Shown here piece by piece: positions 1 to 8,835 of a DNA stretch of 64,000 bases. Within the stretch, counting starts at the first letter, position 1. Each line of letters begins with the position of its first letter. The notes below the pieces were generated by a model that searched no databases, was not told where the DNA came from, and was given only the letters and a program-made list of their open reading frames with translations. Origin of the DNA: an uncultured Clostridia bacterium (GTDB lineage Bacteria; Bacillota; Clostridia; Oscillospirales; Oscillospiraceae); assembly GCA_946412355.1 (NCBI GenBank), contig CAMKGX010000001.1, forward strand, positions 1 through 64,000. The letters run 5' to 3'. Position numbers and translations under genes: made by a program.

Positions 1-468
1 CGTCACGGCGGCCTCGAAAGTCCGTGCAACTGGCCTTTTCAGCCCGGTATTTGTAAATGTGCCGCCTGTTTTCTCTGTAAGAAAACAAATACATCTGCTG
101 CTATTATCTACGAGGTGACGGTTTCGTTTGTGCATACACCCGTTATAGTAATCTTGTGATGTATATACTACTTTGTTAGCAGCCTTCATTATCCGGTTGT
201 ATTCTTCAATATCTTCTTGCTTCCAGCCCCTGGTTTGCGTTTTACAGGGTAGGACAAGGATAAACTTAATCTGTGGATAGTCTTTTTTCAGATTTAATAC
301 TGTCTGCGCAGCAAGAGTATCAAATCCCAAGGCTCCGCCAGCACCGAAATACAGATAGCCGTCCTTAATACTTGCAATAACAGCATCCCTCAGCCGTTGG
401 GTCACGCTCTCCAGTTGATCCAACGGTATTTTTCTATGGCCGGTAAAGCAACAAGTTTGATTTATCAT
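1..468 (-). CDS. SLOG-family (DUF1273/YpsA-like) protein, partial (runs off left edge)
   Basis: Reverse-strand translation MINQTCCFTGHRKIPLDQLESVTQRLRDAVIASIKDGYLYFGAGGALGFDTLAAQTVLNLKKDYPQIKFILVLPCKTQ...; FTGHR and GGALGFDTLAA motifs are typical of DUF1273/SLOG. Not in the ORF track because it is truncated. Confidence 0.8.
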   Translation of the reverse strand, partial: MINQTCCFTGHRKIPLDQLESVTQRLRDAVIASIKDGYLYFGAGGALGFDTLAAQTVLNLKKDYPQIKFILVLPCKTQTRGWKQEDIEEYNRIMKAANKVVYTSQDYYNGCMHKRNRHLVDNSSRCICFLTEKTGGTFTNTGLKRPVARTFEAAVT

Positions 469-617
469 CGTTCAGCCCTCAGCCAGTGCTCAAAGGCACT
501 ACTTTCCACAATTATAATACTTATAGTATACACCGCAGGGCAAACAATATCAATGGTCTATGGAAAAACAGTTCCAATATTTATAGACTATATTCAGAAC
601 ATAATGAGGTGCCTAGA

Positions 618-962
618 ATGAGTGAGATAGCAAAGACAGTTGGTCAACGAATAAGAAGTTACAGACTTCAATTGGGATTCAGCCAGGAAAAGGTAGCTGA
701 GCTTTCCGGTTGCCATCCAACGTATATAGGACAGGTCGAGCGCGGTGAGAAAAATGCGACTCTTGAGAGCATCGAGAAGATTGCTGCAGCAATAGATGTT
801 CCTCTCTCAAAGCTCTTCGATAAGATTGGATGCACACCGGATGACGGCACAGATATCCCCGCAAAATGCTATGAGCTTCTACTGACAAAGAGCAAATCAG
901 AACAAGAGCAAATCTACCGAATAATCCTCGAATTAGACAAATACAAGGACATTCATATATAA
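618..962 (+). CDS. XRE-family HTH transcriptional regulator
   Basis: MSEIAKTVGQRIRSYRLQLGFSQEKVAELSGCHPTYIGQVERGEKNATLESIEKIAAAI; classic HTH_3. ATG at 618 preferred over the longer ORF at 486. Confidence 0.88.
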   Translation: MSEIAKTVGQRIRSYRLQLGFSQEKVAELSGCHPTYIGQVERGEKNATLESIEKIAAAIDVPLSKLFDKIGCTPDDGTDIPAKCYELLLTKSKSEQEQIYRIILELDKYKDIHI

Positions 963-984
963 GTGCCACCCATTTGGGTGGCAT

Positions 985-1300
985 TTGCTGTTAATAGGCA
1001 GGAATCCCATAGCCCAGGATTTCGTTGTAGCCTACAGCATAATGGTTTTCTCGGCAGCTATCACCTGAGTTTCCTTCGACCGTGTAGACAATGCCGTCCT
1101 CTACCCGTTCAACGATACCGGTATGATCGGATTCGCCGTCCTGCGGGCCGGAGCTGCCCTTGTTATCCCAATCGAAAGATAATCATACCGGGTGCCGGTT
1201 CGATATCGTTTTCTGCCCACTGGCCACGATCTTTGAACCAGTTGACGCCATTTACGCAGCCTGCGTATTTGGGAATGACGGCACGACCAGGGGCGAAGAG
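985..1300 (-). pseudogene. C-terminal fragment of a CHAP-domain (NlpC/P60-like) protein
   Basis: Reverse strand, pieced across frames: VIPKYAGCVNGVNWFKDRGQWAENDIEPAPGMIIF + GPQDGESDHTGIVERVEDGIVYTVEGNSGDSCRENHYAVGYNEILGYGIPAY*, typical of CHAP domains; no intact N-terminus. Confidence 0.6.
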
Positions 1301-1391
1301 ATAAAAAATAGCAGCAGGGAAGGGTAGTGGATTACTCTTCCTTGCTGTTATTTTGACACTTCCCAGGGCTAAAGCCGGGGGAATTCTTGGC

Positions 1392-2117
1392 TCAGCGGCC
1401 AACTGATTCCGTCGGCAAGACATCTTTCAAATACGCTTTGACCCTTACATACACCTCGTCAAACGGCGGCTTGTTCACTCCACCGGTGAATCGGAACTTT
1501 TCATAGGCGTGTCTCAGTTCTTCATCTGCGCCAAGGAAACCGTGGAAATCCTCCAGGATTTTGCCGCTGCTGCGCAGCGTTTGCTGCAGGCGATCCAGGT
1601 CAAGCTCGAACACCTGAGACAAATAGTACAGATCCACAACATCCTTGATTCTTCGGAACACCTTGTCAGTTGAGATCGCAGAAATCTTATCTGCCAACAT
1701 TTGATCGGGAGATATCCCGCGGAACCGAAGCCCCGCCACCTCATAGATTCGGGCCGGCTGCACCGGGCGGTTCACATCCATATCTATTGTAAAAAGAATC
1801 TCTCCCGTGCTGGGATCGGATAGTTCAAATCCAGCAGAGCGACCCTCACCGTACATCCTGTATAGATCCACATGGAGATTGATTCCGTTTTTCTGTAGAG
1901 CGGCCTCCAGCGACTCGACCAACTGCTCAGCAGACGGCGGTGAATCCGAGTACCAGTTTGCGTCAATATCCGCGGTATGGCGGATTTCATCGGGAAAGCC
2001 GGCCTCCAGCAGACAGGCTTTCAGCACCATCGCTCCTTTGAAATCAATGGGGATACCGCTGCTGAAAACTGCGTTCATCACAGCATACATCAATTTTTCC
2101 TCTGCGGATAGATTCAT
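1392..2117 (-). CDS. Nucleotidyltransferase AbiEii/AbiGii-family toxin
   Basis: MNLSAEEKLMYAVMNAVFSSGIPIDFKGAMVLKACLLEAGFPDEIRHTADIDANWY...ADKISAISTDKVFRRIKDVVDLYYLSQVF; AbiEii-type nucleotidyltransferase pattern (KGA-VL ... R-T-DID ... DKI ... R-KD--DLY). Confidence 0.82.
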   Translation of the reverse strand: MNLSAEEKLMYAVMNAVFSSGIPIDFKGAMVLKACLLEAGFPDEIRHTADIDANWYSDSPPSAEQLVESLEAALQKNGINLHVDLYRMYGEGRSAGFELSDPSTGEILFTIDMDVNRPVQPARIYEVAGLRFRGISPDQMLADKISAISTDKVFRRIKDVVDLYYLSQVFELDLDRLQQTLRSSGKILEDFHGFLGADEELRHAYEKFRFTGGVNKPPFDEVYVRVKAYLKDVLPTESVGR

Positions 2118-2130
2118 GTCATCACCCTCT

Positions 2131-2790
2131 TTAACTATTATAATAGTGGATGGCTTCATCCGCCAGTTTTGAAAATGCTTCCTCGTACTCGGGGGGAGGG
2201 AACAATCCCGCAAAGCTGCTGCCGTTTTTGTAGTAATAACGACTGAGTGCTTCTGTAATGCCCTGCATATCCAAAATGGGTTCATTGGCAAGTGCATCGG
2301 CAATTGTCCGGTTGAAGTCCGTATAGCGCAGGCCGTTCTTTTCCTGCACATGGTAGGAACTCACATGATCGCCGAGTACGACTACGCCGTTAAACCTCGA
2401 CAGGGAATCATCTCCGTAGACCCATACGATGTATTCATCGCTTCTGCCCCCGAAGCTTCCCTGGCACATGAGCGCCTCATCCAGAGCAAAGATAATCGGT
2501 TGGCCAATCTGCTCGCCCACCGCTCTCAGCCATGAAAGGGAGCCAATGAAATCGCTCCGCTTCGGAAGATCCACCTTCTTTGGATCATACTTCGGAAGTG
2601 CAACGGTCCTGCGATTCACAAGGTCCGCCCTTACACGGTCCTCCAGAAGACTTTTAATGTATGCAGGAGGCACACGCGCACCGGCCTCCCAGTTCTGAAT
2701 GGTGCGAAACGGAATGTGATATCGTTCGGCAAACTCGCTCTGAGTTTCACCAAGACGATTTCTCATCTCACGAATATCCATTTGAATCAC
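2131..2790 (-). CDS. HTH-domain protein, putative cognate antitoxin of the AbiEii toxin
   Basis: N-terminal XRE HTH (MRNRLGETQSEFAERYHIPFRTIQNWEAGARVPP), placed directly upstream of and co-oriented with the AbiEii gene. Confidence 0.7.
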   Translation of the reverse strand: MIQMDIREMRNRLGETQSEFAERYHIPFRTIQNWEAGARVPPAYIKSLLEDRVRADLVNRRTVALPKYDPKKVDLPKRSDFIGSLSWLRAVGEQIGQPIIFALDEALMCQGSFGGRSDEYIVWVYGDDSLSRFNGVVVLGDHVSSYHVQEKNGLRYTDFNRTIADALANEPILDMQGITEALSRYYYKNGSSFAGLFPPPEYEEAFSKLADEAIHYYNS

Positions 2791-3148
2791 CTCGCCCCAT
2801 CATAATACACCCATTGGGTGTATATGTCAACAAGGAACGCACGCAACCTCCCAATCTTCGCCAGTAACCCTAAGTCAATATCCGTGCTGACGCAGGGGGT
2901 AGATTGCAGAAAAACAGCAGCATGGAAAGGCGGTTTCCGAAGCTGGAAGGAGGCGTGTTGCAGCAAACAAACCGGGAAAACGGAAGGCTTAGGGTGTTAA
3001 TCCCGTTGACCGTCGCACCGGCGTCTGCTACAATAATTCACATAGGGTTATTGTTATTCGTCGCCCTGTATGGAATTACACAGGGCAAGGACGAATACCC
3101 CTTTGTCGCGGAATAACCGGGGAAACCGCTTTTTGAAAGGAGTCGTTT

Positions 3149-3832
3149 ATGAAAACCGCAGACACGATTTTGAGAGACGTGAGCAAGAATCCACATAACT
3201 TGGTGAAAACAGGTTTCTCTCGGCTGGATGAAATGGCATTCTTAACGGAGGGAAACATCAGCCTTGCGGCGGGAAGACCGGGCATGGGAAAAACCATGCT
3301 GGCCGCCAATATTGCAGCGAACCTGATCATGCAAAGGGCGGAAGTCTGCTATATCTCTCCGGAGCATCCGGCGAAAGAAATCGTTGACCGGGTGCTCGCA
3401 GCGGGAAAGGCGTCAGAAGACCGACTGCCATACTTATATGTGGACGATACGCCATATACAGCCCTCAAGGGAAGAACTTTACTGGAAAAGATCAGATCCG
3501 AATGTCCCAATGTAAAACTCATCATTATCGACTATATCCAGTTGATCGGGACAAGCCTGATCCAGTGGCTCTGTGATGCTTTCCCCACGGCGGCCGTTTT
3601 GGTGTTGAGCCAGGTCAGCAGAGCTGTGGAGTTCCGGGAGGAACACAGGGTAAGTCTTGCTGACATTGCGGATATCAATGATATGGCTCCGTATCTATAC
3701 TGTATCGCTTCCCTCTATCGGGATGATTACTATAACGACTCTGACGAGCCGAACCATACGATGGAGGTCACTGATCTCAGAACGAGGCAGAGCGCCGTAT
3801 TGATGGTTGACGGACACTCCCTGCATGATTGA
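3149..3832 (+). CDS. Stand-alone DnaB-like helicase C-terminal (RecA-fold) ATPase
   Basis: Walker A AAGRPGMGKT, Walker B KLIIIDYIQLI, LVLSQVSR motif; lacks the DnaB N-terminal domain. Confidence 0.75.
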   Translation: MKTADTILRDVSKNPHNLVKTGFSRLDEMAFLTEGNISLAAGRPGMGKTMLAANIAANLIMQRAEVCYISPEHPAKEIVDRVLAAGKASEDRLPYLYVDDTPYTALKGRTLLEKIRSECPNVKLIIIDYIQLIGTSLIQWLCDAFPTAAVLVLSQVSRAVEFREEHRVSLADIADINDMAPYLYCIASLYRDDYYNDSDEPNHTMEVTDLRTRQSAVLMVDGHSLHD

Positions 3833-3948
3833 TCGTAAGAGAAAGCCTGATTGAATCTATAAAAGAGTATCAATGACAAACGATAAAGATTGGTATACAA
3901 TGCTGTCAAAGCCAAAATCTTTTAATTATCAAAAAGGAGATAATTACT

Positions 3949-4611
3949 ATGGGAAAATGTCGTGTATGTTGGATCGATCTTACTCTATATGGTGATCACA
4001 GAGGAAAAATTCACGAAATTACAGCGGAGTATAAATCTGTGGCCGCGACAATTGAAAAGATCCTGAATCTGGACAAGGCGGATTCCTTTATGCTCATGGT
4101 GACCAACGCGGGCGGAAATGATCGAAATGCAAGAATGCCGGAGTATGAATTCGTACTTGAGGATCTGTTGCGCAGTCTCAGAGATAAGGATTCTTTCCTA
4201 TATAGGGATGTGTTTTTGAAGCTGGCGGAAGAGGATCACTTTTCTGAAAGCCAACTGCCGGTATATCTGAGCCGTGCGCTTCTTTCTGTTCTCGCTGACG
4301 CATTCAGCGGAAGATTACATTTCACCGGCGGTGAAAAGGAATTCGGGCATTATACGGCATCGCTGAAAGCCGATATGCTGCCGGACGCTTTCACCGAGGC
4401 TGAAGAATACCGGTTTGAGTTTTTTGCTCCGCAAAAGGATGTGCCAAAAGAGATTGAACGTATATCCCAACTGGATCCGTATACGATTGTGAAGTACATC
4501 CTGCCGATTTTCTACCGTGGGCTAAAATACGACGCAGCGACCGGAGTATGTATCAACCCCAATGGAGCTTCTGTCAGAAACATCGGCGATTATTCCATCG
4601 GAAAAGATTGA
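3949..4611 (+). CDS. Hypothetical protein
   Basis: 220-aa ORF with RBS (aaaggagataattactATG); no confident family recognised. Confidence 0.6.
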   Translation: MGKCRVCWIDLTLYGDHRGKIHEITAEYKSVAATIEKILNLDKADSFMLMVTNAGGNDRNARMPEYEFVLEDLLRSLRDKDSFLYRDVFLKLAEEDHFSESQLPVYLSRALLSVLADAFSGRLHFTGGEKEFGHYTASLKADMLPDAFTEAEEYRFEFFAPQKDVPKEIERISQLDPYTIVKYILPIFYRGLKYDAATGVCINPNGASVRNIGDYSIGKD

Positions 4612-4690
4612 CGATAAGCTATTGTACAAAGAGGATGAGTAAGATGACGGACTTTGAAAAAAGCGGGAAGAATACGGCATCCCCATAGGG

Positions 4691-4987
4691 ATGGAGGGAG
4701 ACCGGAAAGTCGTTCTGGCTGCCGTGGAGATCGACGGATTGGCTTTGCAGTTTGCCTCTGAGGAGCTGCGCAATGACAAGGAGGTTGTCCTAACCGCCGT
4801 GAAAAATGCCCCGGATGCCCTGCCATATGCTTTGGAGACACTGCGAAAGGATCCGGATATTATTGCGGCAGCCGAGGAAGATGAACCGATATTGGAAGAC
4901 ACACCGGAGGAATTGCCCAGCGATATGCCGGATGATAGCGTACGGGAAAATCTGACACGGGCGTGGGAAAACGTTGAGCTGCCTTAG
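4691..4987 (+). CDS. DUF4116-like repeat protein (5' end possibly frameshifted)
   Basis: DRKVVLAAVEIDGLALQFASEELRNDKEVVLTAVKNAPDALPYALETLRKDPDII resembles DUF4116 repeats. Confidence 0.55.
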   Translation: MEGDRKVVLAAVEIDGLALQFASEELRNDKEVVLTAVKNAPDALPYALETLRKDPDIIAAAEEDEPILEDTPEELPSDMPDDSVRENLTRAWENVELP

Positions 4988-5294
4988 TGCATTCAGAAAA
5001 ATGCCCATGGATTTTTGCCCGTCCGGATGTAAGCTGAATGAACTCAATGCCGCACGCTGCCTATGCGAGGATCTGCTCTTAGAGATCAACGAGGGCATGC
5101 CAGGTTATTACGCGGAGGAAAGCTTTGTCATTCTTCGGGGCTGTGTTCCGCATGCCGGCTTCTCTGAAATCTCGGCAGATATGAGTTGCTATGAAAGCTT
5201 TCGGTATGCGTATGATGAGGTCGTTGGGGAATTTGACAACTGGTTCAGAGATTGGAGGGCACAGTACTATTCCCTGCGATACAATATGGAATAG
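4974..5294 (+). CDS. Hypothetical protein
   Basis: 106-aa ORF overlapping the end of the preceding ORF; same strand. Confidence 0.4.
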   Translation: MSCLSAFRKMPMDFCPSGCKLNELNAARCLCEDLLLEINEGMPGYYAEESFVILRGCVPHAGFSEISADMSCYESFRYAYDEVVGEFDNWFRDWRAQYYSLRYNME

Positions 5295-5435
5295 GGGTAG
5301 AGTATGAAAGCGAGCTCTGCCGCTGTTCTGTACCATAAGCGGTGCATATGCCCTTGTTCACAATAATTTAATAGGATTAGCTCTTTACAAGCCCTCATAT
5401 TTTGTGTATCATTACTCTACCGAGTAGTTCTTCAC

Positions 5436-5475
5436 GAAACGACAGATGACCGTCTGTCGTTTCTTTTTTTCTTTT
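5436..5475 (+). terminator. Rho-independent terminator
   Basis: GAAACGACAGA-TGACCG-TCTGTCGTTTC followed by T run. Confidence 0.75.
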
Positions 5476-5534
5476 TAGGAGAAAAAGAAACTTTTGACGT
5501 ACAAACACACCATTTTATGAAAAAGGAGAAAAAC

Positions 5535-6365
5535 ATGGAGAACTCAAACATCGTATTGCTGAAGCATCATTTTGTGAACTTCCAGGACGTGAAAAACACC
5601 GCTTTCTATCGAAATCAGTGCCCCGACATTGATGACCGGATCATTATCGACGTGACCTCGCGTGTAGTACGGGATAAGGAATTCTTGAAAGAACACCCCA
5701 ATTTTCCCAAGGAGATCTCCCCCATGTACGCCGGTCCTGTCCACACGCCGGACGGCATGATTTCCAACACTTTTGAGCATTTTTGGCAGCCCAGCAAGGT
5801 GTACCCTTGTTTCGTAAAGGATGGGAAGGTTCTGCCGGAATTCTTTGAGTGGAGAAACAAATGGTTTACCAAAACCGAAGTTGGGAACAAGAAGGATAGC
5901 CGGTATCCCTGTCAGGAGCTGGGGTATCAGAACAGCGATGCCCTCTTTACCATGGGGTACGAAAACGGAGAGTACGTCCCCATGCCCTACCTGTTGGCCC
6001 GGAAAAAGATGTACTTCCCTATCTACGCCGCTCTGATTGCGGGTACAGAGTCCTATCGCTGGATCAAATCTCTGATAGATTCCGGAAAGAAAATCGCTCT
6101 ACTGGACTTCGACGGCTACAATTACGATAGCGAGGAGGCTATGAGGAAACAGTATGTTTCGTATCTCAATAAGTGTAAGAGAGAAAAGGTTGAGCCGAAA
6201 TATGACGAGAGCGACTTTTTGAAGATCAAGTGCGTGAAGGATGTGGTGAACTGTCCGTTCCTGCTGGCCGGCCACGGCTTCGCCATCAAGATGTTGTTAC
6301 AGGGTGATATCGTGGTGAACGAGGACGGAACTGTCACCGACATCACCGGTGTCCTGGCCGATTAA
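5535..6365 (+). CDS. Hypothetical protein
   Basis: Strong RBS (aaaaaggagaaaaacATG); conserved-looking 276-aa product MENSNIVLLKHHFVNFQDVKNTAFYRNQCPDIDDRIIIDVTSR...; family not assigned. Confidence 0.65.
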   Translation: MENSNIVLLKHHFVNFQDVKNTAFYRNQCPDIDDRIIIDVTSRVVRDKEFLKEHPNFPKEISPMYAGPVHTPDGMISNTFEHFWQPSKVYPCFVKDGKVLPEFFEWRNKWFTKTEVGNKKDSRYPCQELGYQNSDALFTMGYENGEYVPMPYLLARKKMYFPIYAALIAGTESYRWIKSLIDSGKKIALLDFDGYNYDSEEAMRKQYVSYLNKCKREKVEPKYDESDFLKIKCVKDVVNCPFLLAGHGFAIKMLLQGDIVVNEDGTVTDITGVLAD

Positions 6366-6399
6366 ACCGAGAACAATTAACTTTCGTATATCACAACAA

Positions 6400-6436
6400 G
6401 GACAAGCGAATGGGCTTACTGCCCATTCGCTTGTCC
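6400..6436. terminator. Perfect 16-bp inverted repeat, probable terminator hairpin
   Basis: GGACAAGCGAATGGGC-TTACT-GCCCATTCGCTTGTCC; no strong T tract. Confidence 0.5.
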
Positions 6437-6529
6437 CAAAGTTGGTACACGTTTATAAAGTAATAATATCATTAGTTGAACTTTTAATCTTTATATGCTA
6501 CCATAGAGAAAATGTCGGAGGTGTTGCTA

Positions 6530-6919
6530 TGCTCTACCTTTCCAAATCCAAATACTGCGGACTGTGTGGCGGAGGCATTCCCCGACCTTTCGGAGCATCT
6601 GCTGAATATCCGGGACAATATGGTGGATCTGCTGGTACCGTTTCGATCCGGGCATTACTATAACCGCGCCATGGGTGGCTCGTTCTCCATCAAGAGCGTT
6701 CTGCCCGCCATGTTCCCGGACGATCCTGAGCTGGACTATCACAATCTGGATGGCGTCCACAACGGCAGTGAGGCCATGACCATCTTCCCGAAAATCAAGG
6801 ATATGCCGCCTGAAGAGCGGGAAAATACCCGCCGCAATCTGCTCAAATACTGTGAACTGGACACCTACGCCATGGTCAAGGTGTGGGAGAAGTTGGAACG
6901 GGTTGTAGGAGGAAGATAG
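6530..6919 (+). pseudogene. C-terminal fragment of a DUF2779-type protein
   Basis: VPFRSGHYYNRAMGGSFSIKSVLPAMFPDDPELDYHNLDGVHNGSEAMTIFPK...LLKYCELDTYAMVKVWEKL matches the DUF2779 C-terminal pattern as I know it; N-terminal bulk missing. Confidence 0.6.
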
Positions 6920-6999
6920 GAGAACAATGAAATAGTAACCGTTTGTCACATTACACATTAATTGAACAGGAAAAATTGCTTTTTAAGGGAGGAATACAA

Positions 7000-8247
7000 G
7001 TGGACGACATCAAAACAAAGGTAGCTAATCTTCGGACATCAAACGTGTATATCAATCTTACGAATTATTATTCTAAAAAAAGCCTTTTTAGTATCATCGG
7101 AGATGATAGAAACGAAAAGGTACATAGTAACTTTATCGCTTGGATACTTCGCCCCGAAGAAAGTCACGGTTTAAGCGATTATCCGTTACAAGAATTTTTA
7201 CTTCTTTTATCGAAAGCTAAAGGATATGAGAGAAATAGAGATGCTTTTTTGCCTGAAAACTATGAGCGGACATTTCTTATTGGTAACTATAAACTTCATA
7301 ATGCTTTCGTTGATCGAGAACATAACACCGGAGAAGTTGTTAGCAGTTCAAAGAAGAATAATAAGGGTTTAATTGATATCTTGCTTGAGCTTGATATCAC
7401 CATTGATAGAGAACGCAAAATCCTTCCGATAATAATCGAAAACAAGGTTGGAAGTAAGGAAAACGATTATCGAAAAACATCCGGTTGCATGCAAACTGAA
7501 CTCTACTATAAGTGGGGGCGGGAAAAACAATATACTAATAAGGAAAAGTATTTTTCTCCCATATATGTGTTTTTGACAGCCAAGAGTACCGCAGCAGTCC
7601 AAAAAGAATACATAAATATTAATTATCAAGATGTCGTTGATATTGTACTTAGCCCTTGCTTGGCAAAAAAGCCAACGGATGATGGTGAATACAACATAAA
7701 AAACTACTTAAGATGTTTAAGTTATTCAAATATTTGTGAAGGGGAAGAAAGGGATTATATTATGGCGATTACTGATGCTGAGAAAAAATTATTAATGGAG
7801 TTTTACGAGACAAATAAGCCTTTACTTAGTGCTGTTGCAGAGTGTCTTATGACCGATGAGGAAGTGAGTGCAGAAGAAAAAGCAGCTCTTGATACTTTTT
7901 CAAAGGTTGTAAGTCGAGACTATTCGAAATACAGTTTTGCAGGGATAGATAATCTTTCTAAGCGCAGAGCAGTACTGGAGGTAATAAAGAAATATACTGA
8001 AGATCACAAGGATATCTCGCTTACAGACATTCAAAAAGCTTTCCCGAAGAGTATCCAAGGTACTTACGAAATATGTGAAAAACGCATGACTAAAGACCGC
8101 AACTATTTTTGTGCGCCAGAAGATGTGATTACGCTTAATGACGGTACAGAAATGGTTGTGTGTAACCAATGGACTCTTTCAAACTTTACGAAGTTTGTTG
8201 AAAAGGCTGAAGAATATGGTTACAGCATAGAAAAGACTGCACGATAA
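7000..8247 (+). CDS. PD-(D/E)XK nuclease superfamily protein
   Basis: N-terminal NYYSKKSLFSIIGDDRNEKVHSNFIAWILRP and LIDILLELDITIDRERKILPIIIENKVGSKE (D...E-x-K) are typical of PD-(D/E)XK family 4; GTG start at 7000 with RBS aagggagg. Confidence 0.75.
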   Translation: MDDIKTKVANLRTSNVYINLTNYYSKKSLFSIIGDDRNEKVHSNFIAWILRPEESHGLSDYPLQEFLLLLSKAKGYERNRDAFLPENYERTFLIGNYKLHNAFVDREHNTGEVVSSSKKNNKGLIDILLELDITIDRERKILPIIIENKVGSKENDYRKTSGCMQTELYYKWGREKQYTNKEKYFSPIYVFLTAKSTAAVQKEYININYQDVVDIVLSPCLAKKPTDDGEYNIKNYLRCLSYSNICEGEERDYIMAITDAEKKLLMEFYETNKPLLSAVAECLMTDEEVSAEEKAALDTFSKVVSRDYSKYSFAGIDNLSKRRAVLEVIKKYTEDHKDISLTDIQKAFPKSIQGTYEICEKRMTKDRNYFCAPEDVITLNDGTEMVVCNQWTLSNFTKFVEKAEEYGYSIEKTAR

Positions 8248-8301
8248 GGCGGAGATATAGTCACTCAAGGCTGACTTGATTCTTCAAAAAAGGAAAAGAA
8301 A

Positions 8302-8341
8302 GTCTGCGCTCTTTAGGGTATCCAAAGAGCGCAGACTTATA
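8302..8341. terminator. Rho-independent terminator
   Basis: AAGTCTGCGCTCTTTAG / AAAGAGCGCAGACTT inverted repeat. Confidence 0.6.
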
Positions 8342-8696
8342 TCGTTATAAAAAAATACAGAACACTACCAAACAAACTGTAGGATATTTACTATTTAGAA
8401 CAAATAGGTAATATCCCAAATCCCAATTACATATTGTGAAGCCAAAACGAAAAGAGCCCCCAGATCATCGCCCGCATCCAGGCAGTGCGGCTACATGACG
8501 ATGCGGCTATACTCACAGCGGATTATAATATAAGTCTGTCGCCTGTATATTGCCTCAAAAAGTCAAGCGGAATTCCAACGGAACGGGTGTGGAACACATG
8601 GAAAATATATAATATTTGTGCCCGGAAAAGTTCTGAATAATGCTGATATTTACATATTTTCCGCAACTTATACAGTATAAAAGTCGTGATTCTTCC

Positions 8697-8741
8697 ATGG
8701 CATTCAAGAGGTCAGCGGTTCGATCCCGCTTATCTCCACCA
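8697..8741 (+). repeat. att direct repeat (3' half of tRNA-Ala(GGC)), left copy
   Basis: atggcattcaagaggtcagcggttcgatcccgcttatctccacca, identical to 12057-12101. Contains 3' part of anticodon loop (ATGGCAT), T-arm, acceptor 3' strand and CCA; no 5' tRNA half upstream. Confidence 0.9.
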
Positions 8742-8744
8742 ACG

Positions 8745-8785
8745 AAAAGTCCTGAAACCATGAGGGTTTCGGGACTTTTTCATTT
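8745..8785 (+). terminator. Terminator supplied by the element next to its att site
   Basis: AAAAGTCCTGAAACC-ATGA-GGGTTTCGGGACTTTTT immediately 3' of the tRNA CCA. Confidence 0.7.
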
Positions 8786-8810
8786 TTCCTGGCGTTGCAA
8801 AAACCGCTCA

Positions 8811-8835
8811 TTTTTCTACCCTTTTTCTACCACTT
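8811..8835. promoter_or_regulatory. Putative integrase arm-type site (left)
   Basis: tttttctaccctttttctaccactt; near-identical (23/25) to 11880-11904 at the other end of the element. Confidence 0.5.

Noticed and set aside
8666-8741. Possible intact tRNA ending at 8741
   Set aside because: Only the 3' half (anticodon loop to CCA) is present; upstream sequence cannot form the acceptor, D-arm or 5' anticodon stem, so it is an att remnant.
8555-8761. 68-aa minus ORF containing GDKRDRTADLLNAMEE
   Set aside because: It is the reverse translation of the tRNA/att remnant, a common spurious annotation.
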